Below, piece after piece: positions 17,477 to 26,484 of a stretch of DNA of 64,000 nt (the stretch's first letter is position 1; every line of letters begins with the position of its first letter). Made by a program: the position numbers and the translations under genes. Source of the stretch: Venenivibrio stagnispumantis (GTDB lineage: Bacteria; Aquificota; Aquificia; Aquificales; Hydrogenothermaceae); the NCBI RefSeq assembly GCF_900182795.1, contig NZ_FXTX01000001.1, forward strand, positions 124,001-188,000, in the 5' to 3' direction. Under the pieces are notes generated by a model. The model had not been told where the DNA came from. It made no database searches and saw only the letters and a list, made by a program, of their open reading frames with translations.

Positions 17477-18193
17477 TTATTGATATTTATAGCTTTCTAT
17501 CAATGCTTTAGCAAGAAGTTCCCATCCGTCAGCTAATATAAAAAGTATCAATTTGAAAGGTAAAGAGATTATCATAGGTGGTATCATCATCATACCCATA
17601 GACATTAATATACTTGCAATTATAAAATCTATTACTAAAAAAGGTAGATAGATGATAAATACTATCTCAAATGCAGTTTTTATTTCACTTATCATAAATG
17701 CCGGTATTAAAGTTGTCATTGATATATCATTTACAGAAACAGGTTTTTCTTTTGCTATATCTAAAAATAATTTTAAATCTTCTTTTCTGGTATTTCTAAT
17801 CATAAATTCTTTTATCGGCTCTTTTGCTCTTTCTATTGCCTGAACATCTGTTATCTCTTTTCTCAGATAAGGTTGAATACTTGTATCATTTATTTTTTCA
17901 AAAACCGGTTTCATTATAAAGAATGTTAAAAACAAAGAAAGGGCTATAATGACCTGATTTGGTGGTGCTGTAGGTGTTCCTATAGCCTGTCTGAGCAAAG
18001 ATAAGACAATTACTATTCTTGTAAAAGATGTTAAAGTTAGCAATATAGAAGGAGCAATGCTTAAAACTGTTATAAGGAGCAATATTTTTAAAGCTGTATC
18101 TAATCTATTAAAAGCCGATAAAGTATCTGAAAGAGCATCAGCATAAGCAAAAAATGGTAAAAATAATAAGATAAAAATTATCTTAATCTTCAT
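17477..18193 (-). CDS. fliP: Flagellar export gate protein FliP
   Basis: 238 residues including a cleavable signal peptide (IIFILLFLPFFAYA). Seen: SIAPSILLTLTSFTRIVIV, LRQAIGTPTAPPNQV and the C-terminal FIIASILMSMGMMMIPP, all hallmark FliP motifs. FliP pentamers form the core of the export gate with FliQ and FliR. fliR, flhA and flhB are not in this window. It overlaps fliO by 11 bases. Confidence 0.97.
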   Translation of the reverse strand: MKIKIIFILLFLPFFAYADALSDTLSAFNRLDTALKILLLITVLSIAPSILLTLTSFTRIVIVLSLLRQAIGTPTAPPNQVIIALSLFLTFFIMKPVFEKINDTSIQPYLRKEITDVQAIERAKEPIKEFMIRNTRKEDLKLFLDIAKEKPVSVNDISMTTLIPAFMISEIKTAFEIVFIIYLPFLVIDFIIASILMSMGMMMIPPMIISLPFKLILFILADGWELLAKALIESYKYQ

Positions 18194-18446
18194 TTTCGTT
18201 AATCTCTTTTAATATTTTAAATCCGGATTCATCAAAAGCAATAAAAAATTTTGATTTTTCAAATTTTACCAAAATAAAGCCTTTATTTTTTGTTATAAAT
18301 TTTATTTCTTCTATTTTGATATTATCAGAACTTTGTTGCAAAAAATTTCTACCATATCTATTTAAGAAAAAATATAAACCATATATTAATGCTACAACTA
18401 TTCCAAGAGAGATTAAAAGCTTTATAATATAAAAAAAATCTATCAT
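18183..18446 (-). CDS. fliO: Flagellar protein FliO
   Basis: 87 residues: one transmembrane helix (IKLLISLGIVVALIYGLYFFL) followed by a small cytoplasmic beta domain (IKIEEIKFITKNKGFILV ... FFIAFDESGFKIL), the layout of FliO, the chaperone-like factor for FliP assembly. Sequence conservation in FliO is low; the position between fliN and fliP is decisive. It overlaps fliN as ATGA. Confidence 0.88.
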   Translation of the reverse strand: MIDFFYIIKLLISLGIVVALIYGLYFFLNRYGRNFLQQSSDNIKIEEIKFITKNKGFILVKFEKSKFFIAFDESGFKILKEINENED

Positions 18447-18718
18447 CCTGCCAAAGATATAATCCTTACTCCATATTTTTCATTTATTACTACAATTTCA
18501 CCTTGTGCAAAAGGTTCTTTATTTAGATAAATATCTACTAAACTTTCTGTTGGTTTTTTTAAATCAATTATATCTCCTTCTTTTAAATTATAAATATATT
18601 TAAACAATTTAGTTATTTTTCCAATTTCTACTGTAATATTAAGATTTACATCTGCTAAAAATCTTAAATCTATATCAAAATTTTCATTATCTGTCATAAT
18701 AACCTTACCTTTTAACAT
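18443..18718 (-). CDS. fliN: Flagellar motor switch protein FliN
   Basis: A 91-residue SpoA-domain protein of the C-ring. Seen: FLADVNLNITVEIGKI, YNLKEGDIIDLKKPTESLVDIYLN and FAQGEIVVINEKYGVRI, the FliN/FliM C-terminal fold. It is short, lacking the long acidic N-terminus of some FliN. An internal ATG at codon 8 with AAGG five bases upstream is an alternative start. fliM is not present in the window. Confidence 0.92.
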   Translation of the reverse strand: MLKGKVIMTDNENFDIDLRFLADVNLNITVEIGKITKLFKYIYNLKEGDIIDLKKPTESLVDIYLNKEPFAQGEIVVINEKYGVRIISLAG

Positions 18719-18724
18719 GCTCTT

Positions 18725-19228
18725 CTAAGATGTTTGTATTACAAACTCTGTGAAATAAACATTTTTCACACCACCAATTGGTAATATGGCATTTACTCTT
18801 CTTATTATATCTTCTTTTAACTTTTCTACACCCTCAGGAGATTTAAGTTCTGTAGATGTTTTGGTAAAAAGTAAAGTATTTATTGTATCTTTTATTTGTG
18901 GCATTCTTTGTGTAGCTTCTTCTTTTACTTTATCATCCTGAACTTCAAGAACTATAGTAACTTTAATATATCTATCTGCATCTTTGTCTGCTAAATTTAC
19001 AATATAAGTGCCTGCTTCTACTTCTACACCTTTTTCTTCTACTGATTTTATCTCTTTTGTAATTTTTTCTGATGGAGATTTTTCCTCTTCTTTATGGAAA
19101 AATTTTGTATATACAAAAAATCCAACTATAGCTGCTATAAGTAAAGCAATAACTATAATCAAAAGTAATTTTAATTTACTACCTTTTTTCTCTTCCTGAC
19201 CTTCCTGTATCTCTTTTTCTTCAGCCAC
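18725..19228 (-). CDS. fliL: Flagellar basal-body-associated protein FliL
   Basis: 167 residues: a short charged cytoplasmic tail, one transmembrane helix (LLLIIVIALLIAAIVGFFVY), then the periplasmic FliL domain with AGTYIVNLADKDADRYIKVT, LEVQDDKVKEEA, MPQIKDTI and the ending VYFTEFVIQTS. FliL rings surround the stator. The GTG start has AAGGAG upstream. It follows flgE by 20 bases. Confidence 0.93.
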   Translation of the reverse strand: MAEEKEIQEGQEEKKGSKLKLLLIIVIALLIAAIVGFFVYTKFFHKEEEKSPSEKITKEIKSVEEKGVEVEAGTYIVNLADKDADRYIKVTIVLEVQDDKVKEEATQRMPQIKDTINTLLFTKTSTELKSPEGVEKLKEDIIRRVNAILPIGGVKNVYFTEFVIQTS

Positions 19229-19248
19229 TACCTTCTCCTTATTTTTTA

Positions 19249-21108
19249 TTATCTTTTAATATTCATAGCTTCTTGAAGTACTTGGTCAGATGTTGTTATA
19301 ACTCTTGCATTTGCTTGATATGCCCTTTGGGCTACTATAAGATTTATAAATTCTCTACTTATATCTACATTAGACATCTCAAGCATTCCACTTCTTATTT
19401 TGTTTAAAACTCCTCCCGGAGCCACTATAGGTGTAGGTGTTTGTTGATTAGGTAAATAGAGGAATGTCCCTTTTCTAACAAGCATTTCTGTATCTTTAAA
19501 TACTGCTGTAGCAAGTCTTGCTATATTTTTTGTAGTTCCATTAGAATAAGATCCTTTTATAACTCCGTCTTCTGAGATAAATACAGATAATAAATCACCT
19601 TTTGAATATCCGTCTTGATTGCCAGTAAATAAGAAATCTGATGCTAATTGTCTGAGATTTTGTAAATTTAAACTAAATTGAATTGGATTAGCACCTGTAT
19701 TTAATCCGACTGAGTTAGGGTTATTTGCAGAGATTGGCAAAATGGAAATTTGATCCGGTTGGATAGTATTTGTAGATATAGTAGTAAAGTATATTTTATA
19801 AGCAACTTGTATATTTTCAGAACTTGAAGTCCCTGCAGACTGATTTATAGTTATTTTTCCAGTAGTATAATTAATACTTCCTACTATTTGATTGTTATTT
19901 TTTAAATCAATTATATTACCGGCTCCGTCATCTATCCAATTTACAGTTGTACCATTATATTGTGAAATTGATACAGAACCAGGAAGTATTGGTGTATTAA
20001 CAAGTGTATACTCTCCGGTATCTCCACTTTCGTAAACTTTTGTTCTATAAGCAACTTGTATATTTTCAGAACTTGAAGTTCCTGCAGATTGATTTATAGT
20101 TATTTTCCCAGTATTATAATCAATAGTTCCAATTGAATTGTTAGTAATTAAATCAATTATATTACCATTTCCATCATCAATCCAATTTACAGTTGTACCA
20201 TTATAATTTGAAATTAATACAGAACCTGGAATTACTGGATAATAGGGAAGTTGATACTCTCCAGCATCCCCACTATCCTCATTTAAAGTTGTTCCATGAC
20301 AATTATCTAAACAGTTCATATCCTTACCATATCCCTTTATAGAACTTATTTGCCCAGTTCCATTAAATTCTAATAACAAAGCGTCATAAGTGTTAGTATC
20401 ACCTGGAACTGTAAATTGAATTGGTTCATCATCTAAGAGTCCGAAAACTCTCCATTGATTTCCACCTGTACGGACGAAATAAAACTGTGCTTTATGAGGA
20501 TTTCCAAGAGAATCATAAACAGTCATAGTATTGACATAGTTAAATGTAGTTGAGTCTGCAGGGTTAAAAGTGGCTGTTATAATATTTGACCTTGAGTCTA
20601 AATTAGATGGTGAGTCAACAGATATTTTTGTTGTTGTCTTAGGTGGTTGTGAATATGGAATATTTATACTTCCTATAGCTCCTACCATATTACCATTATC
20701 ATCAAGTGTCCAACCTTGCAATTTTAATCCAAGAGTATTAACTAAATCTCCATCTGCATTTAATCTAAATTGTCCATTTCTTGTGTAATATATTGTACCA
20801 TTATTATCTGCAACCATAAAAAAGCCCTGTCCTTCTAATGCAAGGTCAGTTGGCACATTTGTTTGTGAAAAATTTCCTTGTGTGAATATTTTCTGTGTAT
20901 TTGCAACGATTGCACCACCGCCTATTTCCATATTCTTAGGAACATTATTACTAAATGTTGTTAAACTACTTGTTATCATATCTTCAAAAGAAGCCCTTTC
21001 ATATTTATAACCAATTGTATTTACATTAGCAATATTATCGGAAATTACTGATAGCCAATATTGGTCTGCATTAAGTCCCGTATTACCTGTCCACATCGCC
21101 TGAATCAT
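19249..21108 (-). CDS. flgE: Flagellar hook protein FlgE with a duplicated inserted domain
   Basis: A 619-residue hook subunit. The N-terminal part carries the rod/hook motif (NTGLNADQYWLSVISDNIANVNTIGYK) and the C-terminus the matching coiled coil (SNVDISREFINLIVAQRAYQ, ANARVITTSDQVLQEAMN). Between them are the D1/D2 regions, plus two tandem copies of a unit of about 83 residues (roughly 274-356 and 357-439), which make it longer than the common 400-500-residue hooks. The ribosome site GGAGG lies in the last codons of flgD. These surface units may change hook stiffness or stability. Confidence 0.95.
   Translation of the reverse strand: MIQAMWTGNTGLNADQYWLSVISDNIANVNTIGYKYERASFEDMITSSLTTFSNNVPKNMEIGGGAIVANTQKIFTQGNFSQTNVPTDLALEGQGFFMVADNNGTIYYTRNGQFRLNADGDLVNTLGLKLQGWTLDDNGNMVGAIGSINIPYSQPPKTTTKISVDSPSNLDSRSNIITATFNPADSTTFNYVNTMTVYDSLGNPHKAQFYFVRTGGNQWRVFGLLDDEPIQFTVPGDTNTYDALLLEFNGTGQISSIKGYGKDMNCLDNCHGTTLNEDSGDAGEYQLPYYPVIPGSVLISNYNGTTVNWIDDGNGNIIDLITNNSIGTIDYNTGKITINQSAGTSSSENIQVAYRTKVYESGDTGEYTLVNTPILPGSVSISQYNGTTVNWIDDGAGNIIDLKNNNQIVGSINYTTGKITINQSAGTSSSENIQVAYKIYFTTISTNTIQPDQISILPISANNPNSVGLNTGANPIQFSLNLQNLRQLASDFLFTGNQDGYSKGDLLSVFISEDGVIKGSYSNGTTKNIARLATAVFKDTEMLVRKGTFLYLPNQQTPTPIVAPGGVLNKIRSGMLEMSNVDISREFINLIVAQRAYQANARVITTSDQVLQEAMNIKR
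19802..20290 (-). repeat. Tandem duplication inside flgE, period 246-249 bp
   Basis: Matching anchors: GCAACTTGTATATTTTCAG starts at 19802 and again at 20051 (249 apart), and CCAATTTACAGTTGTACC starts at 19936 and 20182 (246 apart). The small difference is one extra codon in one unit. The first 60 bases of the two copies differ at only a few sites, mostly silent, so the duplication is fairly recent or homogenised. Both units encode PGSVxISxYNGTTVNWIDDG and ITINQSAGTSSSENIQVAY. Confidence 0.9.
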
Positions 21109-21113
21109 GGTTT

Positions 21114-21773
21114 TTAACCTCCTATTTCCATTATTTTATCTAAGGATATGAAATTGTTATTAAATCCTATCATAATAGTATTATTTTGTTTTGAAATTTT
21201 TTCTACAACTGCTGATGATAATAAATTTGCATTTATATTATTTCCATTGCTATCTTTTGCTGTTATCTTAACTGTATAATATCCATCAGGAAGTGAGCTA
21301 TTTTGTAAAGTATAATTTATATTTGTCTGATTACCTATATTTGTCAATTCTTTACTATCTACCAAATTTCCATTTTGGTCTAAAATATTTATAGATATAG
21401 AAGAAGCCGGAGAGTCTAAATTAATCTGAATATCCGATTTTCCATTTTGAAAATATGTTTGATTACCTTCATACATAATTTTTTTACCTATTAGATTTGC
21501 TGCTGATAAAAGAGAGTTTCCACCATTAGATAAGCTATCAAGAGCTTTTGAAAATTTATCCATTAATTCTATTTCTCTTAATTTAATAGTATTATTAATT
21601 GTATCTGTAATATCTTTTGCATCTAAGGGATTTTGCCATTGTAAATCTGCAAGTAAGACTTTCAGAAAATCTGAATTGCTCATTTGAGCGTTGTCATAAT
21701 TTGCATCTACAACAGTAGGTTTTGGAGTTGTATTATATATAGAAGATGCATACTCATATCTATTATCTATCAT
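21114..21773 (-). CDS. flgD: Flagellar hook capping protein FlgD
   Basis: 219 residues. The conserved N-terminal block NSDFLKVLLADLQWQNPLDA with DTINNTIKLREIELMDKF is the FlgD scaffold segment. It is followed by a hook-cap beta domain with NGNLVDSKELTNIGNQ and the FlgD_ig-like LPDGYYTVKITAKDSNGN. FlgD caps the growing hook and is removed on completion. The upstream gap of 36 bases to fliI contains no clear promoter. Confidence 0.93.
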   Translation of the reverse strand: MIDNRYEYASSIYNTTPKPTVVDANYDNAQMSNSDFLKVLLADLQWQNPLDAKDITDTINNTIKLREIELMDKFSKALDSLSNGGNSLLSAANLIGKKIMYEGNQTYFQNGKSDIQINLDSPASSISINILDQNGNLVDSKELTNIGNQTNINYTLQNSSLPDGYYTVKITAKDSNGNNINANLLSSAVVEKISKQNNTIMIGFNNNFISLDKIMEIGG

Positions 21774-21809
21774 GATTTTCCCCTCATATTTTTAAATTCA
21801 AAAATAATT

Positions 21810-23111
21810 TTAAACCTTTTTCGTCAATAAAGCAAGTTTTTTTACATCCTCTAAACTCTTTTTAAAATCTATTTTTTCATCTATTCCTTGTTTTATAAAT
21901 TCTTCTATATATGGAGCTAGTTCAATAGCCAAATCTATCTCTTTTGAGTTTCCTTCTTTGTACAATCCGAGATTTATCATATCTTCTGCTTCTTTATATT
22001 TTGAATAAAGATATATTATTTTTGATGCATAATCTATATATTCTTGAGAAAGTAATTGGGGCATTAATCTGCTTATGCTTTTTAATATATCTATTGCCGG
22101 ATATATTCTTTTATTAGCTTGCTCTCTTGATAATACTATATGACCATCTAAGAAAGATACTGCTGCATCTGCTACCGGATCTAAAGATATATCATCTCCT
22201 TCTATTAAAACGGTAAATATTCCGGTAATGCTTCCTTTACCTTCAAAAACTCCTGATGCTTCAGTAATCTTAGGTAGCAATGTAAAAACAGATGGTGTAT
22301 AGCCTTTTGATGTTGGGGGTTCTCCGGCAGATAATCCTATCTCCCTTTGAGCCATTGCTATCCTGGTAAGAGAATCTACTAAAAATAAAACATCTTTACC
22401 TCTATTGGAAAAATATTTCGCAATAGCTATAGCAGAATATATAGCTCTTAATTTGGTAAGGGCGGGCATATCAGATGTTGCAGTTATAACAACAGATTTT
22501 TTCAGCCCTTCTTCTGACAAATTATCTTCTATAAACTCCCTAACTTCTCTTCCCCTTTCACCTATTAATGCAATTACATTTACATCTGCATTAGAAAATC
22601 TTGCAATCATACCAAGCAATGTGCTTTTGCCAACACCTGCACCGGCTAATATACCTATTTTTTGTCCTTTTCCTATGGTAAATAAAGCATTTATAGCCCT
22701 TATGCCTGTATCAAATACATCTTTAATCCTTCCTCTTTTTAATGGGTTTATATAATCATTTTTAAGATAGTAATAATTAGAATATACTATTTTTTCTTTA
22801 TTTAATGGATTTCCAAATGGGTCTAATACTGTTCCAAGAAGCTCTTCCCCTACACCTACAGTTGCAGATTTATAAAGTTTTTTCAAAAAACTTCCTATTT
22901 TTATATCAGATAAATCTTGATAACTCATAAGTATTGCTTTGTTATTTTTAAAGCCTATAACTTCTGCAATAGCACCATTTGGTGTTATAAACATATCAGA
23001 TATTGCAGTTTCTATAGGTAAAACAGCTTCTATTATATTTCCTTTTATAGATAATATTCTTCCTTCAATATTAATCTTCGGTAATTTTTTTAATCTCTCT
23101 TTCAATCTCAT
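21810..23111 (-). CDS. fliI: Flagellar export ATPase FliI
   Basis: A 433-residue F1-beta-like ATPase of the flagellar type III export apparatus. Seen: Walker A GILAGAGVGKSTLL near residue 157, ALIGERGREVREFIED, Walker B VLFLVDSLTRIAMAQREIGL, GEPPTSKGYTPSVF and SLDGHIVLSRE-type sequence (SFLDGHIVLSREQA). The start overlaps fliH by 41 bases, which is long but common for coupled export genes. No fliJ follows; flgD is next. Confidence 0.96.
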   Translation of the reverse strand: MRLKERLKKLPKINIEGRILSIKGNIIEAVLPIETAISDMFITPNGAIAEVIGFKNNKAILMSYQDLSDIKIGSFLKKLYKSATVGVGEELLGTVLDPFGNPLNKEKIVYSNYYYLKNDYINPLKRGRIKDVFDTGIRAINALFTIGKGQKIGILAGAGVGKSTLLGMIARFSNADVNVIALIGERGREVREFIEDNLSEEGLKKSVVITATSDMPALTKLRAIYSAIAIAKYFSNRGKDVLFLVDSLTRIAMAQREIGLSAGEPPTSKGYTPSVFTLLPKITEASGVFEGKGSITGIFTVLIEGDDISLDPVADAAVSFLDGHIVLSREQANKRIYPAIDILKSISRLMPQLLSQEYIDYASKIIYLYSKYKEAEDMINLGLYKEGNSKEIDLAIELAPYIEEFIKQGIDEKIDFKKSLEDVKKLALLTKKV

Positions 23112-23748
23112 CTTTTATCACTTCCAATTTATCTTTTGCTAAACTTTCTATTTTAAAATCAGAAAAATCTATAATAAAATCAAAATCCTGTAAATTTTCA
23201 TCTATTACAACTTTTTCAAAATAATTTTCTAAAATTTTTAATCCTTTTCCTACTTTTAACTGATAATTTATATTTTCAAAACTTCTTATATATTCCTGTA
23301 TATCATGCTTGATTTTTTCTATATCTGTATCTTTTAGATATAAAAACTGAAATATCTCATTTATACTATCCACTATTGTTTGATTGATTTTATCTATCTT
23401 TTCCTTGTATTCCATTTTTAATTTTTCTTCAAAATTTTTTACAAATTGATTGATTTGTTCAATCTCTTGTTTTTCCCTTTCTCTTTCTTCTGATATTAAT
23501 TGATTTAATTTCTCTTCATATTGTTTTTTTAGCTCATTTTCTGCTTTTTTATATCCTTCTTCAAATGCTGTTTTATATATATTTTCTTTTTCTTGATTAA
23601 ATTGATTTACCAATTCTTTAATCTGATTTTCATATTTTTGGATAAGAGATTTTATTTGATTTTCAAAATCTTTTTCTTTATCTTTTTCTTCTTCTTTTTT
23701 TTCTTCTTTGTATAAAAGAAATGAAAAATCTTCTATATCAAGTTTCAT
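23071..23748 (-). CDS. fliH: Flagellar export ATPase regulator FliH
   Basis: 225 residues, extremely rich in K, E, Q and coiled-coil heptads between about 15 and 130, then a compact C-terminal domain (YQLKVGKGLKILENYF ... DFIIDFSDFKIESL). This is the FliH/V-ATPase E-G stalk layout, and it sits directly before fliI. It starts 1 base after the fliF stop, in the position fliG would normally take. Confidence 0.88.
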   Translation of the reverse strand: MKLDIEDFSFLLYKEEKKEEEKDKEKDFENQIKSLIQKYENQIKELVNQFNQEKENIYKTAFEEGYKKAENELKKQYEEKLNQLISEEREREKQEIEQINQFVKNFEEKLKMEYKEKIDKINQTIVDSINEIFQFLYLKDTDIEKIKHDIQEYIRSFENINYQLKVGKGLKILENYFEKVVIDENLQDFDFIIDFSDFKIESLAKDKLEVIKDEIEREIKKITED

Positions 23749-23749
23749 T

Positions 23750-25375
23750 TTATTTTTTACCTCTTTCTGTTGCCGGTTTTGGTTCTTCTTTTAGCCATTT
23801 AGATATTAAATTTGCTATTAGTTGTGGATTTTCTTTTGCAACTTCTATTAATTTAATATAGTTAGGCTCTGTTTCAAAAGATACTATTTCTTTTTCTTCT
23901 TTTCTTAGAGTTTCAAGCTGTTCTTCTAAAAGTTGTTGTTGTGCTAATATTGTTGTTGGTTGTTCTTTTTTCTTTTTAGCTCTAAGTAAGAATATAATTA
24001 AACCAATTAAAACTAAGAATAATAATCCTACGCCAGCTAATAAAAACCATAATGTTTTTGATGTTTCTTCTTTTACAATGGCAGGTTTTTCTGCTTCAAA
24101 AGGAACTGATATTACTGTTACTTGGTCTCCTCTGTTTTGGTCAAATCCTATTGCACTTTTTATAAGATTTTCGTAAGATTGTAATTCTTGCTGAGTTCTT
24201 GGTTCAAATTGTAAAGTTATATTTCCATTCTGGTCTTTTACTTCTTTATATCTTCCATCTATCATTACTCCAACACTAATTTTCTTTATATTAAAAATAG
24301 GCTTTTTTGATTCTATTACAGATTTTGATACATCATAATTTGTTGTTATATCACTTTTTTCCTTTTGTTTTGTTCCTCCTGAAAATACCGGCACATTCAT
24401 AACAGGCGGAACATTTGTAGGTGTCCCGGGTGGTGCATTTATAGTTTGTGGATTTTCTGTTTCTGACTCTTTTATCTTTCTTTCACTTACAACTGCTACT
24501 TTATCCGGATCGTATATTTCATCTTTTTGAGCCATTTTTCCGGTTTCAAGCTCTACAGATGCTTTGACTACTACTCTTTCCGGTCCTACTGCTTTTGCAA
24601 GCATAGATTGGATATCTTTTTCTATCTGTTTTTCTAATTTTCTTTTAATATCTGCTATACTGTTTCCGGATTCTATATCTTTATTTTCATCTATTAAATC
24701 AGAAAGAACTCTTCCTCTATTGTCTACAACGGTTACATTTTCAGGTGTGAGTTTTGGAACAGCATGAGATACGAGAAAAACTATTGCTTTAACTTGCTCT
24801 TTTGTTAAATCTTTATCCGGATATAATTTTATAATCACAGATGCTTTTGGTTGGTCTTCTTCTCTTACAAAGATTGAATCCTTAGGCATTGCTATATTTA
24901 CTTTTGCATCCATTACTGCATCTATTTGTTTGATTGTTCTAACAAGTTCTCCTTCTATGGCTCTGATATAATTTACATTTTCCTGAAATTGGGTTGTTCC
25001 CATTTTTGGTTCTTCAAATATCTCAAAACCAACAACTTTTCCTGATGGCAATCCTTTTGCTGCAAGTTTTAATCTTGTGTCATAAACTTTATCTTTTGGG
25101 ACTAATATAATTGTTCCATTTCCCTCTAATTTGTAAGGAATATTTTCTTGCGATAATACTGTTAAAACATTTCCTGCATCATCCGGTGATAAATTGGAAT
25201 ATAATACGGCATAATCTTTATTTTTTATAAAATTTGATGCAACTATAAATAAAATAACTGCCAAAAATAAACCACCAAGTCCAATTAAAAGATATTTAAC
25301 TTTCTGCTTATCTTGAAAAAAAGCTTTTATTTTTTCTATATAATTCTGTTTTTCTATCTGTTCCTCTCCATTCAC
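23750..25375 (-). CDS. fliF: Flagellar MS-ring protein FliF
   Basis: 541 residues with two membrane helices (LLIGLGGLFLAVILFIVASN near 30-50 and LWFLLAGVGLLFLVLIGLII near 445) bracketing the periplasmic ring-building motifs (YAVLYSNLSPDDAG, IPYKLEGNGTIILVP). Typical FliF elements include KVNIAMPKDSIF, QPKASVIIKL and VTVVDNRGRVLS. The C-terminal NPQLIANLISKWL matches the segment that binds FliG, implying a fliG elsewhere in the genome. Confidence 0.96.
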   Translation of the reverse strand: MNGEEQIEKQNYIEKIKAFFQDKQKVKYLLIGLGGLFLAVILFIVASNFIKNKDYAVLYSNLSPDDAGNVLTVLSQENIPYKLEGNGTIILVPKDKVYDTRLKLAAKGLPSGKVVGFEIFEEPKMGTTQFQENVNYIRAIEGELVRTIKQIDAVMDAKVNIAMPKDSIFVREEDQPKASVIIKLYPDKDLTKEQVKAIVFLVSHAVPKLTPENVTVVDNRGRVLSDLIDENKDIESGNSIADIKRKLEKQIEKDIQSMLAKAVGPERVVVKASVELETGKMAQKDEIYDPDKVAVVSERKIKESETENPQTINAPPGTPTNVPPVMNVPVFSGGTKQKEKSDITTNYDVSKSVIESKKPIFNIKKISVGVMIDGRYKEVKDQNGNITLQFEPRTQQELQSYENLIKSAIGFDQNRGDQVTVISVPFEAEKPAIVKEETSKTLWFLLAGVGLLFLVLIGLIIFLLRAKKKKEQPTTILAQQQLLEEQLETLRKEEKEIVSFETEPNYIKLIEVAKENPQLIANLISKWLKEEPKPATERGKK

Positions 25376-25391
25376 TTCTTAAATATCTCCT

Positions 25392-25688
25392 TTAAACTTG
25401 CATTCTCATTATTTCTTGGTAAGCTTCTAATGCTTTATTTCTTATTTCTGTAATTAATCTAAATGATATATCTGCTTTTTCTATCAGATACATTACTTGC
25501 TGAATATCATTTGTTTCACCCATAGCTAATGCTTTTTCTGCATCTTTTGCAGTAATTAAATCATTATTTACATCTGCTATAAACTCTTTCAAAATATCGG
25601 AAAAATTTTTCTTTGATGTTTTTATACTTTCTTCATTATCTATTTTTAAAGGTAATCCATTAATACCGGATATATTTTTTATTTCCAT
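25392..25688 (-). CDS. fliE: Flagellar hook-basal body protein FliE
   Basis: A 98-residue adaptor between the MS ring and the rod. The C-terminal half has the FliE signature: DLITAKDAEKALAMGETNDI, VMYLIEKADISFRLITEIRN and ALEAYQEIMRMQV. It lies 14 bases after flgC, in canonical order flgB-flgC-fliE-fliF. Confidence 0.95.
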   Translation of the reverse strand: MEIKNISGINGLPLKIDNEESIKTSKKNFSDILKEFIADVNNDLITAKDAEKALAMGETNDIQQVMYLIEKADISFRLITEIRNKALEAYQEIMRMQV

Positions 25689-25702
25689 CGTTACCTCCTT
25701 GT

Positions 25703-26101
25703 TTATACTTTAATCATTTCTATTGTTTTTAGTATCATGCTTTTATGGGTATTAAATGCAGTAAGGTTGGCTTCGTAAGTTCTCATTGCAGACATCATAT
25801 CTACCATTTCTCTAATCGGGTCAACATTTGACATCCTGACATAACCATTTTGGTCTGCATCCGGATTTGTAGGGTCATATTTCATTTTAAAAGGTGAATT
25901 ATCTGTAAGTATATCTTTTACTTTTACTTTTGCTGTTTTTGTTTCATTATTTAAAATAGCTTCAAATAAAGGAACTTTTCTTCTGTAAGGCTCTCCATTT
26001 TCTTTTGAATTTATATTTGCAAGATTTGAAGCAGATAAATCCATTCTAACCCTTTGGGCTTGCATTCCTGTAACTGATATTTCTAATCCTTCAAAAATCA
26101 T
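25703..26101 (-). CDS. flgC: Flagellar proximal rod protein FlgC
   Basis: 132 residues. N-terminal rod motif ISVTGMQAQRVRMDLSASNL followed by ANINS, middle YVRMSNVDPIREMVDMMSAM, and the C-terminal helix TYEANLTAFNTHKSMILKTI. Length and motifs are typical. Ribosome site GGAGGG precedes the ATG. Confidence 0.95.
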   Translation of the reverse strand: MIFEGLEISVTGMQAQRVRMDLSASNLANINSKENGEPYRRKVPLFEAILNNETKTAKVKVKDILTDNSPFKMKYDPTNPDADQNGYVRMSNVDPIREMVDMMSAMRTYEANLTAFNTHKSMILKTIEMIKV

Positions 26102-26115
26102 GACTTTTCCCTCCT

Positions 26116-26484
26116 TTATTTACCACTGATTGCATATTTTAATTTTGCCATCTCTTTTTTCATCATCTCTACAATTGCCTGATGCATGATACTACTTTCT
26201 GCAAGTTTTGCCATTTCTTCTTCTATATTTACTTTATTTAAATCATATCCATTTATATATCCTGTTTCATAACTTTCTATTTTTATATCTTCTTCCGGAT
26301 TTGGATTTATATGTTTCGGGTCGGTTAATTTCATATTAATTTTATCTTTTAAAACTTTTTCAAATTTTAAATCCATAGGTTTGTAAAAAGGTGTATCTGC
26401 ATTAGCTATATTACTTTGTATAGTTTTTGTTCTTTGAAAGAAAAAAGAAGCCATCTTATTTAGAAGGTTAATATCTTCAAACAT
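26116..26484 (-). CDS. flgB: Flagellar proximal rod protein FlgB
   Basis: 122 residues. Seen: QRTKTIQSNIANADTPFYKP at the N-terminus and NKVNIEEEMAKLAESSIMHQ with the final helix EMMKKEMAKLKYAISGK. The start touches the stop of the upstream TPR gene (TAATG-type overlap of one base), so the two are probably translated in a coupled way. Confidence 0.93.
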   Translation of the reverse strand: MFEDINLLNKMASFFFQRTKTIQSNIANADTPFYKPMDLKFEKVLKDKINMKLTDPKHINPNPEEDIKIESYETGYINGYDLNKVNIEEEMAKLAESSIMHQAIVEMMKKEMAKLKYAISGK

